Positions 13,811-21,603 are shown, counted from the first letter of the stretch. The stretch: DNA of 23,939 nt from Desulfovibrio sp. (GCF_019424165.1 NZ_JAHZAA010000002.1:153116-177054), one strand, 5' to 3'. The notes: generated from the sequence alone by a model not told the origin. Numbers and translations: made by a program.

Positions 13811-14365
13811 TCAGCGCGTAAACGAACGGGCAAACAGATTCTGAATGGCTACGCGGCCGTTATCTTCAAGAAAGCGCGTACCCGTCGCGGCAAAATGGGG
13901 CTGCTCAATGGCGGGATTTTCCACCTGCACCCATTTATCTTTACGCCAGTCAAACCAGGCATTTTTGGCCTGATCAAAAACCAGCAGGGGTTTGTTGCAG
14001 ATTTTGGCGAATTCCGCCCCCCAGCCTGTGCCGCCCGTGACCGTGCCGTCGGGCTGGATGGCTCCGACCACTATGATCTGGTCGCCACTGCTGACCTGCC
14101 AGCAGATGGACTGCAGCACCTTGCGAAACAGGGGCGCGCGCGTGTATTCACGGTTCATGAGGCGCGACACATAGGTAAGGCTCACATCTTTAAGGGCCAG
14201 TTCTTCAGACGTAAGAACACGCACGCCACGGGTGCGCTCCATCTGATGCCCCTCAAAACTGTAATTCACTTCCTCCATGCCCCAGCTTTCAGCCAGAGCG
14301 CCGAAGAACTGTTCTGTACCGGCGGCGCCGCCGCTGTAAAGCACACATTGGTTGGGGTTGAGCAT
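13811..14365 (-). CDS. SLOG-like Rossmann protein of unknown function
   Basis: A 184-residue cytoplasmic protein with no signal peptide. It begins LYSGGAAGTEQFFG, the glycine-rich nucleotide-binding loop seen in SLOG-superfamily proteins (relatives of DprA and LOG). In the centre it has SGDQIIVVGAI and DGTVTGGTGWGAEFAK, and then PLLVFDQAKNAWFDW. It ends in a FAATGTRFLEDNGRVAIQ segment. The pattern of an SGGA loop, a GGT..G.EFA helix, KP..VFD and a final GTR is shared, as I recall, by small bacterial and phage proteins that sense or process nucleotide-like ligands. The actual ligand is unknown. The ATG at 14363-14365 has a strong GAGGAGG site. It lies upstream of ahbB on the same strand with 129 bases between, so co-transcription is uncertain. 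Confidence 0.7.
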   Translation of the reverse strand: MLNPNQCVLYSGGAAGTEQFFGALAESWGMEEVNYSFEGHQMERTRGVRVLTSEELALKDVSLTYVSRLMNREYTRAPLFRKVLQSICWQVSSGDQIIVVGAIQPDGTVTGGTGWGAEFAKICNKPLLVFDQAKNAWFDWRKDKWVQVENPAIEQPHFAATGTRFLEDNGRVAIQNLFARSFTR

Positions 14366-15133
14366 GCTGCCTCCTCAAGGATTGTTGCGCCGGGCAAATT
14401 GTGGATAGTGGTCTGTGTATCCGGCAGAAGCGTCATGGTCATCATTGCAAAAATTACAGCGCTCGGCAAGGCTGGCCGGATAAAGAAATGGTTGGCATGA
14501 GCCGCCTGCGCCGCAAAATATTTTTCCGGGCAAGGCCTGGCAGCGGCATACGAGCCACAGCACGGGCCACGGGCAGAGTGCTCCGCAACAAACGGCAACA
14601 GAGCACTGCAACGCAGGCAGATGAAGAACAGACAAAGGCAAGAAAGAAAATGGAGAACGGGGAAGGGACGGAAAAAGAGCAATCCGCGCTACGCTGAAGC
14701 CACCCTGGCACGTGGCAAGGCAACGGCACACCAGCCAGACAAACGGCCCGGCCACACAGACGCGCGAACAACGCCAATACAGCAGCCTTGCAAAGGCAAA
14801 CACTCAAAACTTGCAGTGCGCTGCTCAGTAGCTGCTTGCGCAAGGCATGATGGCCCTGCCTTTATGCGAAGGACTTCGGCTCTCTGAAGCAGCGCTGTGT
14901 CTTCTGACCAGACCGCGCTTGTGAGCCGCCAGCGTTTCGAGGCAAAACCGGCCCAAAGGGCAAGCGCAGGTAGTTCTGGCTGCCTGCGCTCATGTGGAGC
15001 GGGCTGGCTAAACCCGTGAAGGGGCACACCGTTCAGGGAGTTGCCTGCCCGCCACAGTCAAATAAACTGTGCCGCACCGCCGTTTTTACGCCACAAGGCG
15101 CAGTGCCTGTGCGGGGTTAGAAACGCAACGAAC
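14366..15133. other. Intergenic region without a supported gene; several hairpins
   Basis: Open frames here give cysteine- and arginine-rich translations with no recognisable family and look like chance. The right part is structured. At 14963-14990 AGCGCAGGTAG pairs with CTGCCTGCGCT (11 bp, one wobble). At 15053-15071 CACAGT pairs with ACTGTG. A short CGGG/CCCG pair lies between. The region could hold an unannotated small RNA, but I see no clear promoter and no match to tRNA, 6S, SRP RNA, RNase P or tmRNA. Confidence 0.35.
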
Positions 15134-15162
15134 AAAAAACGCCCCAAAAAGCGAGGGGCGTT
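15134..15162 (-). terminator. Intrinsic terminator of the RRM protein gene
   Basis: On the minus strand AACGCCCC and GGGGCGTT form an 8-bp stem followed by TTTTTT. It starts 16 bases after the stop codon of the RNA-binding protein gene, a textbook layout. Confidence 0.9.
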
Positions 15163-15178
15163 ATGTTGCTGCTGAACC

Positions 15179-15445
15179 CTAGTAGCGGGGCTGACGAGGA
15201 GCCCTGGGTTTGGCTTCGTTGACGCGAAGCGTGCGACCGCCAAAGCTGAAGTTGTCAAGAGCTTCAATGGCGGAGTCGGCTTCGCCGTCTTCCATTTCCA
15301 CAAAGCCGAAGCCGCGGGCACGGCCGGTATCCCTGTCGCTGACAAGTTTCACAGACAGAACGCTGCCGTATTCGGCAAAAAGATCCTGAACCTGTTCTTC
15401 AGTAGCAGACCAGGGAAGGTTCCCGACATAGATGGACTTGGACAT
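15179..15445 (-). CDS. Small RRM-domain RNA-binding protein
   Basis: An 88-residue single RNA recognition motif. It has RNP2 as SIYVGNLPW at residues 4-12 and RNP1 as RGFGFVEM near residues 44-51, with the aromatic residues that stack on RNA bases. The C-terminus is a short basic tail, RAPRQPRY. Such proteins occur in cyanobacteria and several proteobacteria, where some are induced by cold; the RNA targets here are unknown. The ATG at 15443-15445 has GAGGGTG upstream. It is a single-gene unit with its own terminator. Upstream lie a perfect 16-bp palindrome and a long AT-rich region that may control it. Confidence 0.93.
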   Translation of the reverse strand: MSKSIYVGNLPWSATEEQVQDLFAEYGSVLSVKLVSDRDTGRARGFGFVEMEDGEADSAIEALDNFSFGGRTLRVNEAKPRAPRQPRY

Positions 15446-16485
15446 GAAACACCCTCACAAAAAAAACAATCTTCCCGCGCTTACACCCGATAAAACGTAT
15501 TACCGGTACGCGGCCCATGCAAGTCACAGAAACACGCTTTGACAAGCTTGTCAACGAAAGTACTAAAAAAAGTTGGCATTGCGCGCTTTTTGCGTGATAA
15601 AAACATGTGACGCAATGAAATAACTGGATGTTTTAATCAAAAGATGTTCAATACCTTCAAAATGTTATACGCCAACAGCGCCAGAGCATCATCAACTATC
15701 TATCTGCACAGCAAAGAGACGCTGCATCAAAATCAGAGCATTTACATGTGATAGGCAAGCCTTTGTGCAGTAAAGATGCGGACTGTTTGACCGCACAAAC
15801 ATATTATACGCCCATACAACAGATATAAAAATAAAGGCCTTACGTGTGAAATTATGCGCAATCAATGCTGGATAAAAACAAAAATAACGCCATCGCCAGG
15901 TCCGGCAACGCAAAAAAACACTGCGTTTCTTGTTTTTATATAGAACATTGGATGTGAGAAAAAAGTGGGGATTCTTATCTGATATCAAAAAAAACGAAGA
16001 GAATTTACAGAAGAGTTACCTGGGTACCCTGCACATGTGGCTAAAAAAATGGAACATCAGGGCTGTTTCCGACGCGCAGCTTTCCATGCTGTTATTTTGC
16101 CCTGCCGACAACGGCGCAAGCACCTGCTCGCGTTAGCGGCATGTCCAACGGAGCTTCTGCCAGCGCCAGCCAACGCAGCCCACGCCTTGCTCGATTTGCG
16201 TATGCAAGCGCCGGAGCGGCACGTTGAAAGTATACCAGCCTGACCGTGTGCTTTCCCCGGTATGCGACCAGCGGCGCAGGCGTACGACATGGCAACCGCG
16301 CTGATGTGCATGAGGCTTTTATGATAACCGACCGCGCGGCATGCGACACAACAACCAGCAAGATGGCCGCCGTGCGCGGCAGCGATGCCGCGTCAGACCG
16401 TAATTGCCCTGATTTTCGAAAGGTATTTATGGCGTCAGTAACAGAAAGACTGAAATTGCGCGACCTGCGACATGGGAAGGGAGAC
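15446..16485. other. Long AT-rich intergenic region, no supported gene
   Basis: About 15,555-16,030 is clearly richer in A and T than the rest of the window; 16,030-16,485 returns to a GC-rich, coding-like texture but no frame resembles a known protein. An AACGCA / TGCGTT hairpin at 15907-15927 followed by TCTTGTTTTT looks like a weak plus-strand terminator with no gene before it. TTTGTGC and GCACAAA form an inverted repeat around 15760-15800. It may be the remnant of acquired DNA or a regulatory region. Confidence 0.5.
15539..15554. promoter_or_regulatory. Perfect 16-bp palindrome upstream of the RRM gene
   Basis: TTGACAAGCTTGTCAA is fully self-complementary with no spacer and lies 94 bp before the RRM gene start. 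It contains a consensus -35 hexamer on each strand, so it may be both a promoter element and an operator for a dimeric regulator. No strong -10 is at the right distance on the minus strand. Confidence 0.5.
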
Positions 16486-16519
16486 AAAAAACAGCAGCGT
16501 GCCGAAAGGCACGCTGCTG
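16486..16519 (-). terminator. Strong terminator of the rpsF-dnaB operon
   Basis: On the minus strand a perfect 12-bp stem (CAGCAGCGTGCC and complement) with a 4-base TTTC loop is followed by TTTTTT. It begins 9 bases after the dnaB stop codon. Confidence 0.95.
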
Positions 16520-16528
16520 CATGAACGA

Positions 16529-18055
16529 CTATGAACCGCTTTCAGAAGGCGGCGGCGACCAGTCCGGGGCCATGTCTTCAAAAGACGTGTAGGGCGACAT
16601 GTACATAAGCTCCGCCACTCCCACAGGCCCGTTGCGCTGCTTGCCGATGATGATTTCGGCCACGCCCTGAGGGGGGCGTTCGGCGGGCTTGACGAATTTA
16701 TACACGTCATCGCGATAGACAAACATGATAACGTCCGCATCCTGCTCAATGGCGCCGGATTCGCGCAGGTCAGAGAGCATGGGGCGTTTGTCGCTGCGTT
16801 CTTCCACCTTTCTGTTCAACTGCGAAAGCGCCACTACAGGCACATGCATTTCCTTGGCAAGCCCTTTAAGGGAGCGGGAAATATCTGAAATTTCCAGTTC
16901 GCGCGAGTCTGTGCGGCGGCTGGTACGCATGAGTTGCAGGTAGTCAACAACCACCATGCCAAGCCCCTTGTCCGCCTTGAGCCGCCGGGCGCGGGCGCGC
17001 AGCTCCAGCGTGGTGAGGGCCGGGGTATCGTCAATAAAGATGGGCGCGCGGGCCACAACGTCGGCCGCGGCATACAGGCGCTGCCAGTCATCGTCGGTGA
17101 GCAGCGACGGACGGCGCAGCTTGGAAAGATCCACCTTGCCCCACACGGCCAGCATACGCTGCATGAGCTGTTCCTTGCTCATTTCAAGCGAAAAGACGGC
17201 CACGGGAACGTTCTGGCGCACGGCGGCGTGCAAGGCCATACACATCGAGAAAGCCGTTTTACCCATACTGGGGCGGGCTGCCACAATGATCAGGTCCGAG
17301 GGCTGAAGCCCGGCAGTAAGCTTGTCCAGACGGGTATAGCCCGTGGTGACGCCGGTGATTACGTCCTTGGCGTCGGCCAGGCGGGAAAGATTGTCAAAAA
17401 CCCTGTCCAGCAGTTCGCGGGTGGGGGTGAAGTCGCGTCCGGAAGTGCGCTGCGAAATGGCAAAAACCGCCTGCTCGGATTCGTCCAGCAGGGTTCCCAC
17501 TTCAAGGGAAGCATCATAGCAGTTGGTGATGATACCGGAGCATGCTTCGATAAGGCCGCGCTGCAGGGCTTTGTCGCGCACGATGGTAGCATAATATTCG
17601 GCGTTGGCGCCGGAGACCACGGCCTGGGCAAGATCGCCAAGGTATACGGCCCCGCCCGCTTCTTCCAGAGCGCTACGGCTTTTCAGCATTTCTGCCGTGG
17701 AGAGCAGGTCTATGGGCGCGGATTTGCGGTACAGCTCAAGAAAAGCGCCGTAAATGGTGGCATGGGTCGGCACATAAAAATCTTCGGCAGCCAGCTGGTC
17801 CACAATGGCGTGCATAAGCTGGGGGCGCATGAGCACGCCGCCGAGCACAGCCTGCTCCGCCTCCACACTGTGGGGCGGCACGCGGCGCAAAAGATCGGCC
17901 TCGGCCCTGTCCGTAGCACTGCCCTGCCGGGCCTTGAACGAACCCTGGCCCGACTGGCCGCCACGGCCACCGCGACCGGAAGTGCCGTTCTGCCCAAAAG
18001 GCGCGCCCCCGGCCTCGGGGCCGGGGGCGGAGCCATGATCACTGTGGGAAACCAC
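16529..18055 (-). CDS. dnaB: Replicative DNA helicase DnaB
   Basis: The hexameric 5'-3' helicase that unwinds DNA at the replication fork. It is 508 residues; most DnaB proteins are about 450-470. The extra length is an N-terminal 50-residue Gly/Ser/Gln-rich tail with an RGGRGGQSGQG stretch. The N-terminal helical domain starts near PHSVEAEQAVLGG (residues 61-73). The RecA-like motor has Walker A RPSMGKTA with Lys266, SLEMSKEQL, Walker B VVVDYLQLM with Asp372, and SRSLKGLAKEM. There is no intein. The start is GTG at 18053-18055 with AGGGG 5 bases upstream; it lies 8 bases after the rplI stop in one operon with ribosomal genes. A later start would remove part of the low-complexity tail. Confidence 0.97.
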   Translation of the reverse strand: MVSHSDHGSAPGPEAGGAPFGQNGTSGRGGRGGQSGQGSFKARQGSATDRAEADLLRRVPPHSVEAEQAVLGGVLMRPQLMHAIVDQLAAEDFYVPTHATIYGAFLELYRKSAPIDLLSTAEMLKSRSALEEAGGAVYLGDLAQAVVSGANAEYYATIVRDKALQRGLIEACSGIITNCYDASLEVGTLLDESEQAVFAISQRTSGRDFTPTRELLDRVFDNLSRLADAKDVITGVTTGYTRLDKLTAGLQPSDLIIVAARPSMGKTAFSMCMALHAAVRQNVPVAVFSLEMSKEQLMQRMLAVWGKVDLSKLRRPSLLTDDDWQRLYAAADVVARAPIFIDDTPALTTLELRARARRLKADKGLGMVVVDYLQLMRTSRRTDSRELEISDISRSLKGLAKEMHVPVVALSQLNRKVEERSDKRPMLSDLRESGAIEQDADVIMFVYRDDVYKFVKPAERPPQGVAEIIIGKQRNGPVGVAELMYMSPYTSFEDMAPDWSPPPSESGS

Positions 18056-18063
18056 TACATCCC

Positions 18064-18570
18064 CTATTCAGCGGCCTCAGCTTCTTCAGCGGGAGCTTCA
18101 GGAGCAGGCTCTTCTTCAAAGGACTGGTGGTCGGACACAACCTTCACCGGCACCAGCGCAATAACGCTGGGGTGCAGGCGCACACGCACGGGGTGTTCGC
18201 CCAGGGTGCGGATGGGGGCGTCCATAAGAATGCGGCGGCGGTCAACATCCACACCAAGGGCGGCGATGGCGTCGCCGATGATGGTGGTGGTGACGGAGCC
18301 GTACAGCTTGTCGTTGTCGCCCACGTGCATGGTGATGACCACGTCAAGGGCTTCAAGACGGGCCTGCATGTCCTGGGCTTCAGCGCGCAGGGCATCCATA
18401 TGGGCCTGCAGCTTTTTGCGTTCCTGTTCAAAAACTTTCAGGTTGGCCTGCGAGGCCACCATGGCCAAACCCTGGGGCAACAGAAAGTTGCGGCCATAAC
18501 CGGGTTTGACATCAACCACATCACCAAGGCTGCCGAGATTTTCCACGTCGGCGCGAAGTATCAGTTTCAT
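18064..18570 (-). CDS. rplI: 50S ribosomal protein bL9
   Basis: Binds 23S rRNA at the base of the L1 stalk and helps keep the reading frame. It is 168 residues, a little longer than the common 148-150. The N-terminal signature is intact: MKLILRADVENLGSLGD, then VVDVKPGYGRNFLLPQGLA. A long connecting helix covers about residues 40-75, and a C-terminal domain ends near HPSVIALVPVKV. The extra residues are an acidic Glu/Ala/Pro tail (from about 150). An AAGGAGG site precedes the ATG. It is the third gene of the rpsF-rpsR-rplI-dnaB operon. Confidence 0.98.
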   Translation of the reverse strand: MKLILRADVENLGSLGDVVDVKPGYGRNFLLPQGLAMVASQANLKVFEQERKKLQAHMDALRAEAQDMQARLEALDVVITMHVGDNDKLYGSVTTTIIGDAIAALGVDVDRRRILMDAPIRTLGEHPVRVRLHPSVIALVPVKVVSDHQSFEEEPAPEAPAEEAEAAE

Positions 18571-18580
18571 GTGCGCCTCC

Positions 18581-18844
18581 TTAGATGCTGCTCTTTTTCT
18601 GGACGCCGGAATCGTGCGTCGCGGTGTAAATGAGCAGGGCCATCTGACGGGCGCGCTTGATTTCGCGGGTCAGCAGGCGCTGGTGATGCGCGCAGGTACC
18701 GGTGATACGGCGGGCAATGATCTTGCCGCGCTCGGTGATGAAATCACGCAGGATATCGGGGCGCTTGTAGTTCAGGGGCAGGTCTTTGTCTGCGCAGAAG
18801 CGGCAGAACTTGCGGCGCGGGGCAAATTTCTTCTTAAAGGCCAT
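18581..18844 (-). CDS. rpsR: 30S ribosomal protein bS18
   Basis: Binds the 16S rRNA platform together with bS6. It is 87 residues, normal. It has the family core [22 protein letters not shown], then [13 protein letters not shown] and the basic [14 protein letters not shown] helix. The N-terminus holds CRFC, which with the later Cys and His makes the cysteine-containing, probably zinc-binding type of S18. Its ATG directly follows the rpsF stop codon (TAAATG), so the two are tightly coupled, fitting their need to be made in equal amounts. Confidence 0.98.
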
Positions 18845-19153
18845 TTAAGCAACCTCCCCGACCACTTCGTCGGCCAGCTTGACGGTCACAAACTTGAAGA
18901 CGCCGTCGGTCATGCGAATGTTGCGTTCCAGTTCGGCCACCAGAGGAGCCGGACCCTGGTACACCAGACGCACGTAGTAGCCGCGCATCAGCTTGCGCAC
19001 CGGGTAAGCGAGGTCGCGCATACCCCAGTTGTCCACTTCTTCCATAACGCCCTTTTCACGCTCGATAATACCGGTGAACGTGCTAACGACGCCCTCGCGG
19101 TTCTCGGCGGAAAGCTCCGGCGAAAGGAGCAGCAGGGTTTCAAATTTCCGCAT
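18845..19153 (-). CDS. rpsF: 30S ribosomal protein bS6
   Basis: Forms a dimer with bS18 on the central domain of 16S rRNA. It is 102 residues, normal. It begins [21 protein letters not shown] and keeps [19 protein letters not shown] and the [20 protein letters not shown] end, all characteristic. The ATG at 19151-19153 has AAGGAG 7 bases upstream; the longer open frame upstream lacks support and crosses the promoter. It is the first gene of the rpsF-rpsR-rplI-dnaB operon, read from a near-consensus promoter. Confidence 0.98.
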
Positions 19154-19177
19154 TGTGTTTCTCCTTGTGGATTGACA

Positions 19178-19200
19178 GCCCGCCACACACAGGTACGGGC
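19178..19200 (-). promoter_or_regulatory. Possible S6:S18 leader hairpin
   Basis: In the rpsF leader, GCCCG and CGGGC pair, with a further CC/GG pair after a 2-base bulge. Many bacteria have an rpsF leader RNA with a CCG motif that binds the S6:S18 pair for feedback control. A CCG is present here, but I cannot confirm the full motif. Confidence 0.3.
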
Positions 19201-19211
19201 AAGGAACGTGT

Positions 19212-19240
19212 TGTATACTGCCCGCCATGCGCCCTGTCAA
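19212..19240 (-). promoter_or_regulatory. Sigma-70 promoter of the rpsF operon
   Basis: The minus strand has TTGACA (19240-19235), an exact 17-base spacer and TATACA (19217-19212). This is the best sigma-70 promoter in the window, as expected for a ribosomal protein operon. The leader is about 50 bases. Confidence 0.85.
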
Positions 19241-19329
19241 GGAGCAATGCGTTCACACAACGCCGCTGTAGGACATGTTCCGGGGGCATGCCGCAGTTTT
19301 TTGCCGGCATTCCGGCGTCCGCCGCGGCA

Positions 19330-20229
19330 TCAGGGCAGATGCGCCGGTTTTTCTGCCAGCAGGCTGTAGTCATCGGCGATCCAGTCACTGATGGGCTGTA
19401 CGCCTTCATCGCCCACCCTGGCCCACGCGCCCTGCCCGTCACTGTCCGTCAGCCACACCTGCATAAAGCGCAGCCGCAGGGCAAGCCGCCGCATGGTGGC
19501 GCTGTAAAGCCCCTCCACACACTGACAGACCACCGGGGCCACACAACGTTTGCGCCCCGGCCTGTTGAGCACGACGCAAAGCAGCATTTGTGTGCCGGTA
19601 AGCCTGTGGTAGCGGTCTGCTTCGTCCACATCGCCCATTTCAAGACGCGCCCCGCCTGCGGAAATATTCACCAGCCGAAGTTGTCCGGGGCTGTCTTCGC
19701 GAAAAACAAAATCAGGGGCTCCCAGGTCGCGCCAGTGGGCGGGCAGCCTGCCCCGCAGCCACAAGTCAACGGAGCGGACCATGCCCGGCGACGGAAATAT
19801 CCGCTCGTGCTTGCGCAACTCACGCTGCACATAGGCCTCGGGCCTGCTGATCTCTATTTCGCACTGGCGGCTTTCGGGGTCCACATGATTATGGATGATG
19901 TGGGTTTTGCACAAAAACCCCTGACGGGCCTCAACGGTAGACATCTTGAAGGTATGCACAAGCAGCGCGCGCGGCAGGTTGAAATGGATAAGACACTGCT
20001 CGCCGTTGAGCGCATCGGGCAGAAAGTTGACGCTGCACACAAGCAGCACGCTGGCCCGCCGCACTTTTCGTATGCGGCAGTACACGTTATCCATCTGGCG
20101 GTTGCGATTGATAAAGATAACTTCTACACAAACCTGGTGCGCAAAGGCCGCGTCAAGCACAGTCCCGACAGAGGGCTTCTTGACGGCCATGTGACCCAAA
20201 GCATGCCTGAAGCGGTTGAAGAAAAGCAT
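19330..20229 (-). CDS. PilZ-domain protein, probable c-di-GMP receptor
   Basis: A 299-residue cytoplasmic protein. The N-terminal half (about 1-130) resembles the YcgR-N-like flagellar-brake domain in layout but I do not recognise strict motifs. The C-terminal half has the two marks of PilZ: RKHER (RxxxR, residues 139-143) and NISAGG (NxSxxG, 188-193), which bind cyclic di-GMP. A role in motility or surface behaviour is inferred. The chosen start is the ATG at 20227-20229 because a GAGG site lies 6 bases upstream; an ATG 33 bases earlier has no ribosome site. It is divergent from tgt and unrelated to the ribosomal operon downstream. Confidence 0.78.
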   Translation of the reverse strand: MLFFNRFRHALGHMAVKKPSVGTVLDAAFAHQVCVEVIFINRNRQMDNVYCRIRKVRRASVLLVCSVNFLPDALNGEQCLIHFNLPRALLVHTFKMSTVEARQGFLCKTHIIHNHVDPESRQCEIEISRPEAYVQRELRKHERIFPSPGMVRSVDLWLRGRLPAHWRDLGAPDFVFREDSPGQLRLVNISAGGARLEMGDVDEADRYHRLTGTQMLLCVVLNRPGRKRCVAPVVCQCVEGLYSATMRRLALRLRFMQVWLTDSDGQGAWARVGDEGVQPISDWIADDYSLLAEKPAHLP

Positions 20230-20419
20230 TTCCTGCCTCTTGCGGGGCTGCCCCCTTTTCATGTTCGGAAGCGCAAGACAGAACAGATAGCTCTACGTAT
20301 AATAGATTTCTTTATTCCGGCATACGATCTTTGTCAAACATCCATCCGGCATGTCCGGCGCGCGCCATGCATTGCAGGCCGGGCGCATGCAGGACTGCTT
20401 GCATCCCGCCCCGCTTGCA

Positions 20420-20425
20420 TATACT
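20420..20425 (+). promoter_or_regulatory. Probable -10 box of tgt, giving a leaderless mRNA
   Basis: TATACT lies only 9 bases before the tgt ATG, so transcription would begin about 2-3 bases from the start codon. TTGCAT 15 bases upstream is a poorly spaced -35. No ribosome site is present before the ATG, consistent with a leaderless transcript. Confidence 0.5.
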
Positions 20426-20434
20426 GTGCGCGGC

Positions 20435-21574
20435 ATGTCCGACACCATCTTTACCATAGAACATACCGACGGGGCCGCCCGCGCGGGAACCCTGCGCACG
20501 GCACACGGCACGATACCCACGCCCATCTTCATGCCCGTAGGCACGGTAGGCTCGGTCAAGGCCATTGCGCCTGACGATCTGGCCGCCATTGGCGCGCCCG
20601 TGATACTTGGCAACACCTACCACCTGTATCTACGCCCCGGCGACGAACTGGTGGCCCGGCGCGGCGGCCTGCACAAATTCGCCTCCTGGCCCGGCTCCAT
20701 CCTTACGGACAGCGGTGGTTTTCAGGTATTCAGCCTCAGCTCGCTGCGCAAAATCCGTGAAGAAGGGGTGGAATTTCGCTCACACCTTGACGGTTCCCGT
20801 CACCTGTTCACGCCTGAAAAGGTATTGCAGATACAGCGCAATCTCAATTCCGACATCATGATGGTGCTTGACGAGTGCGTGCCGTATGGCGCGGACTATG
20901 CGTATACTGAAAAATCTCTGGCCCTCACCACGCGGTGGGCATTGCGCGCCCGCGCAGCCTACCCGGCAGGCACGGCGCATAACCTGCTTTTTGCCATCAC
21001 CCAGGGCGGTTTTCATAAAGACCTGCGCACGCGCTCGGTGGAAGAACTTTGCGGCCTTGATTTTGACGGCTTTGCCATCGGCGGCCTTTCGGTGGGCGAA
21101 CCCAAAGTCCAGATGTATGACCTGCTCTACCACACCGCCCCCCAACTGCCCGGCAACAAGCCCCGCTACCTTATGGGCGTGGGTACGCCGCTCGATATCG
21201 CCAACGGCATCAACGCCGGGGTGGACATGTTCGACTGCGTGCTGCCCACCCGCAACGCGCGCAACGGCACGCTCTATACCTCGCAGGGCAAAATAAACAT
21301 CAGGCGCAAGCAGTTTGCCGAAGACGACGGCCCCCTGGACCCCCACTGCCGCTGCTATACCTGCCGCAACTTTTCGCGCGCCTACCTGCGCCATTTGTAC
21401 GCCAGTCAGGAGTTGCTCTCTTTTCGTCTCAACTCCCTGCACAACCTCACGTATTTTCTCGACCTGGCCCGCAATGCGCGCCAGGCCATCATTGAAGGCC
21501 GTTACGCAGCCTTTCTTGCGGGCATTGAGGCGCTCTATCCCGATGAGGCGGCAAGAGCCGCTGCCGGAGCGTAG
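20435..21574 (+). CDS. tgt: tRNA-guanine transglycosylase
   Basis: Exchanges guanine-34 for preQ1 in tRNAs with a GUN anticodon, a step to queuosine. It is 379 residues, the normal length. Marks: PVGTVGSVKAI near the N-terminus; DSGGFQVFSL with Asp92 (proton acceptor); GGLSVGEP at the base-binding site; and VDMFDCVLPTRNAR with the nucleophile Asp267. The zinc site CRCYTC...H is formed by Cys305, Cys307, Cys310 and His336. The start at MSDTIFTIEH is chosen because it aligns with the usual N-terminus; an open frame 84 bases upstream looks like chance. No ribosome site is seen; a -10 box lies 9 bases upstream, so the mRNA may be leaderless. A strong terminator follows. Confidence 0.97.
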   Translation: MSDTIFTIEHTDGAARAGTLRTAHGTIPTPIFMPVGTVGSVKAIAPDDLAAIGAPVILGNTYHLYLRPGDELVARRGGLHKFASWPGSILTDSGGFQVFSLSSLRKIREEGVEFRSHLDGSRHLFTPEKVLQIQRNLNSDIMMVLDECVPYGADYAYTEKSLALTTRWALRARAAYPAGTAHNLLFAITQGGFHKDLRTRSVEELCGLDFDGFAIGGLSVGEPKVQMYDLLYHTAPQLPGNKPRYLMGVGTPLDIANGINAGVDMFDCVLPTRNARNGTLYTSQGKINIRRKQFAEDDGPLDPHCRCYTCRNFSRAYLRHLYASQELLSFRLNSLHNLTYFLDLARNARQAIIEGRYAAFLAGIEALYPDEAARAAAGA

Positions 21575-21603
21575 CCCGAAAAAAGCGCTATCCCGATGAA
21601 CTC

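Noticed and set aside
14375..14843. Cys-rich small frames on the minus strand upstream of the SLOG-like gene
   Set aside because: Overlapping frames of similar length, odd composition and no ribosome site; they look like chance.
16057..16524. Several 60-130-codon frames on both strands before the dnaB terminator
   Set aside because: No frame has a supported start or familiar motif, and the minus-strand ones begin inside or beside the dnaB terminator.
16934..18499. A 521-codon plus-strand frame opposite dnaB and rplI
   Set aside because: Antisense to two essential genes; translation lacks any domain.
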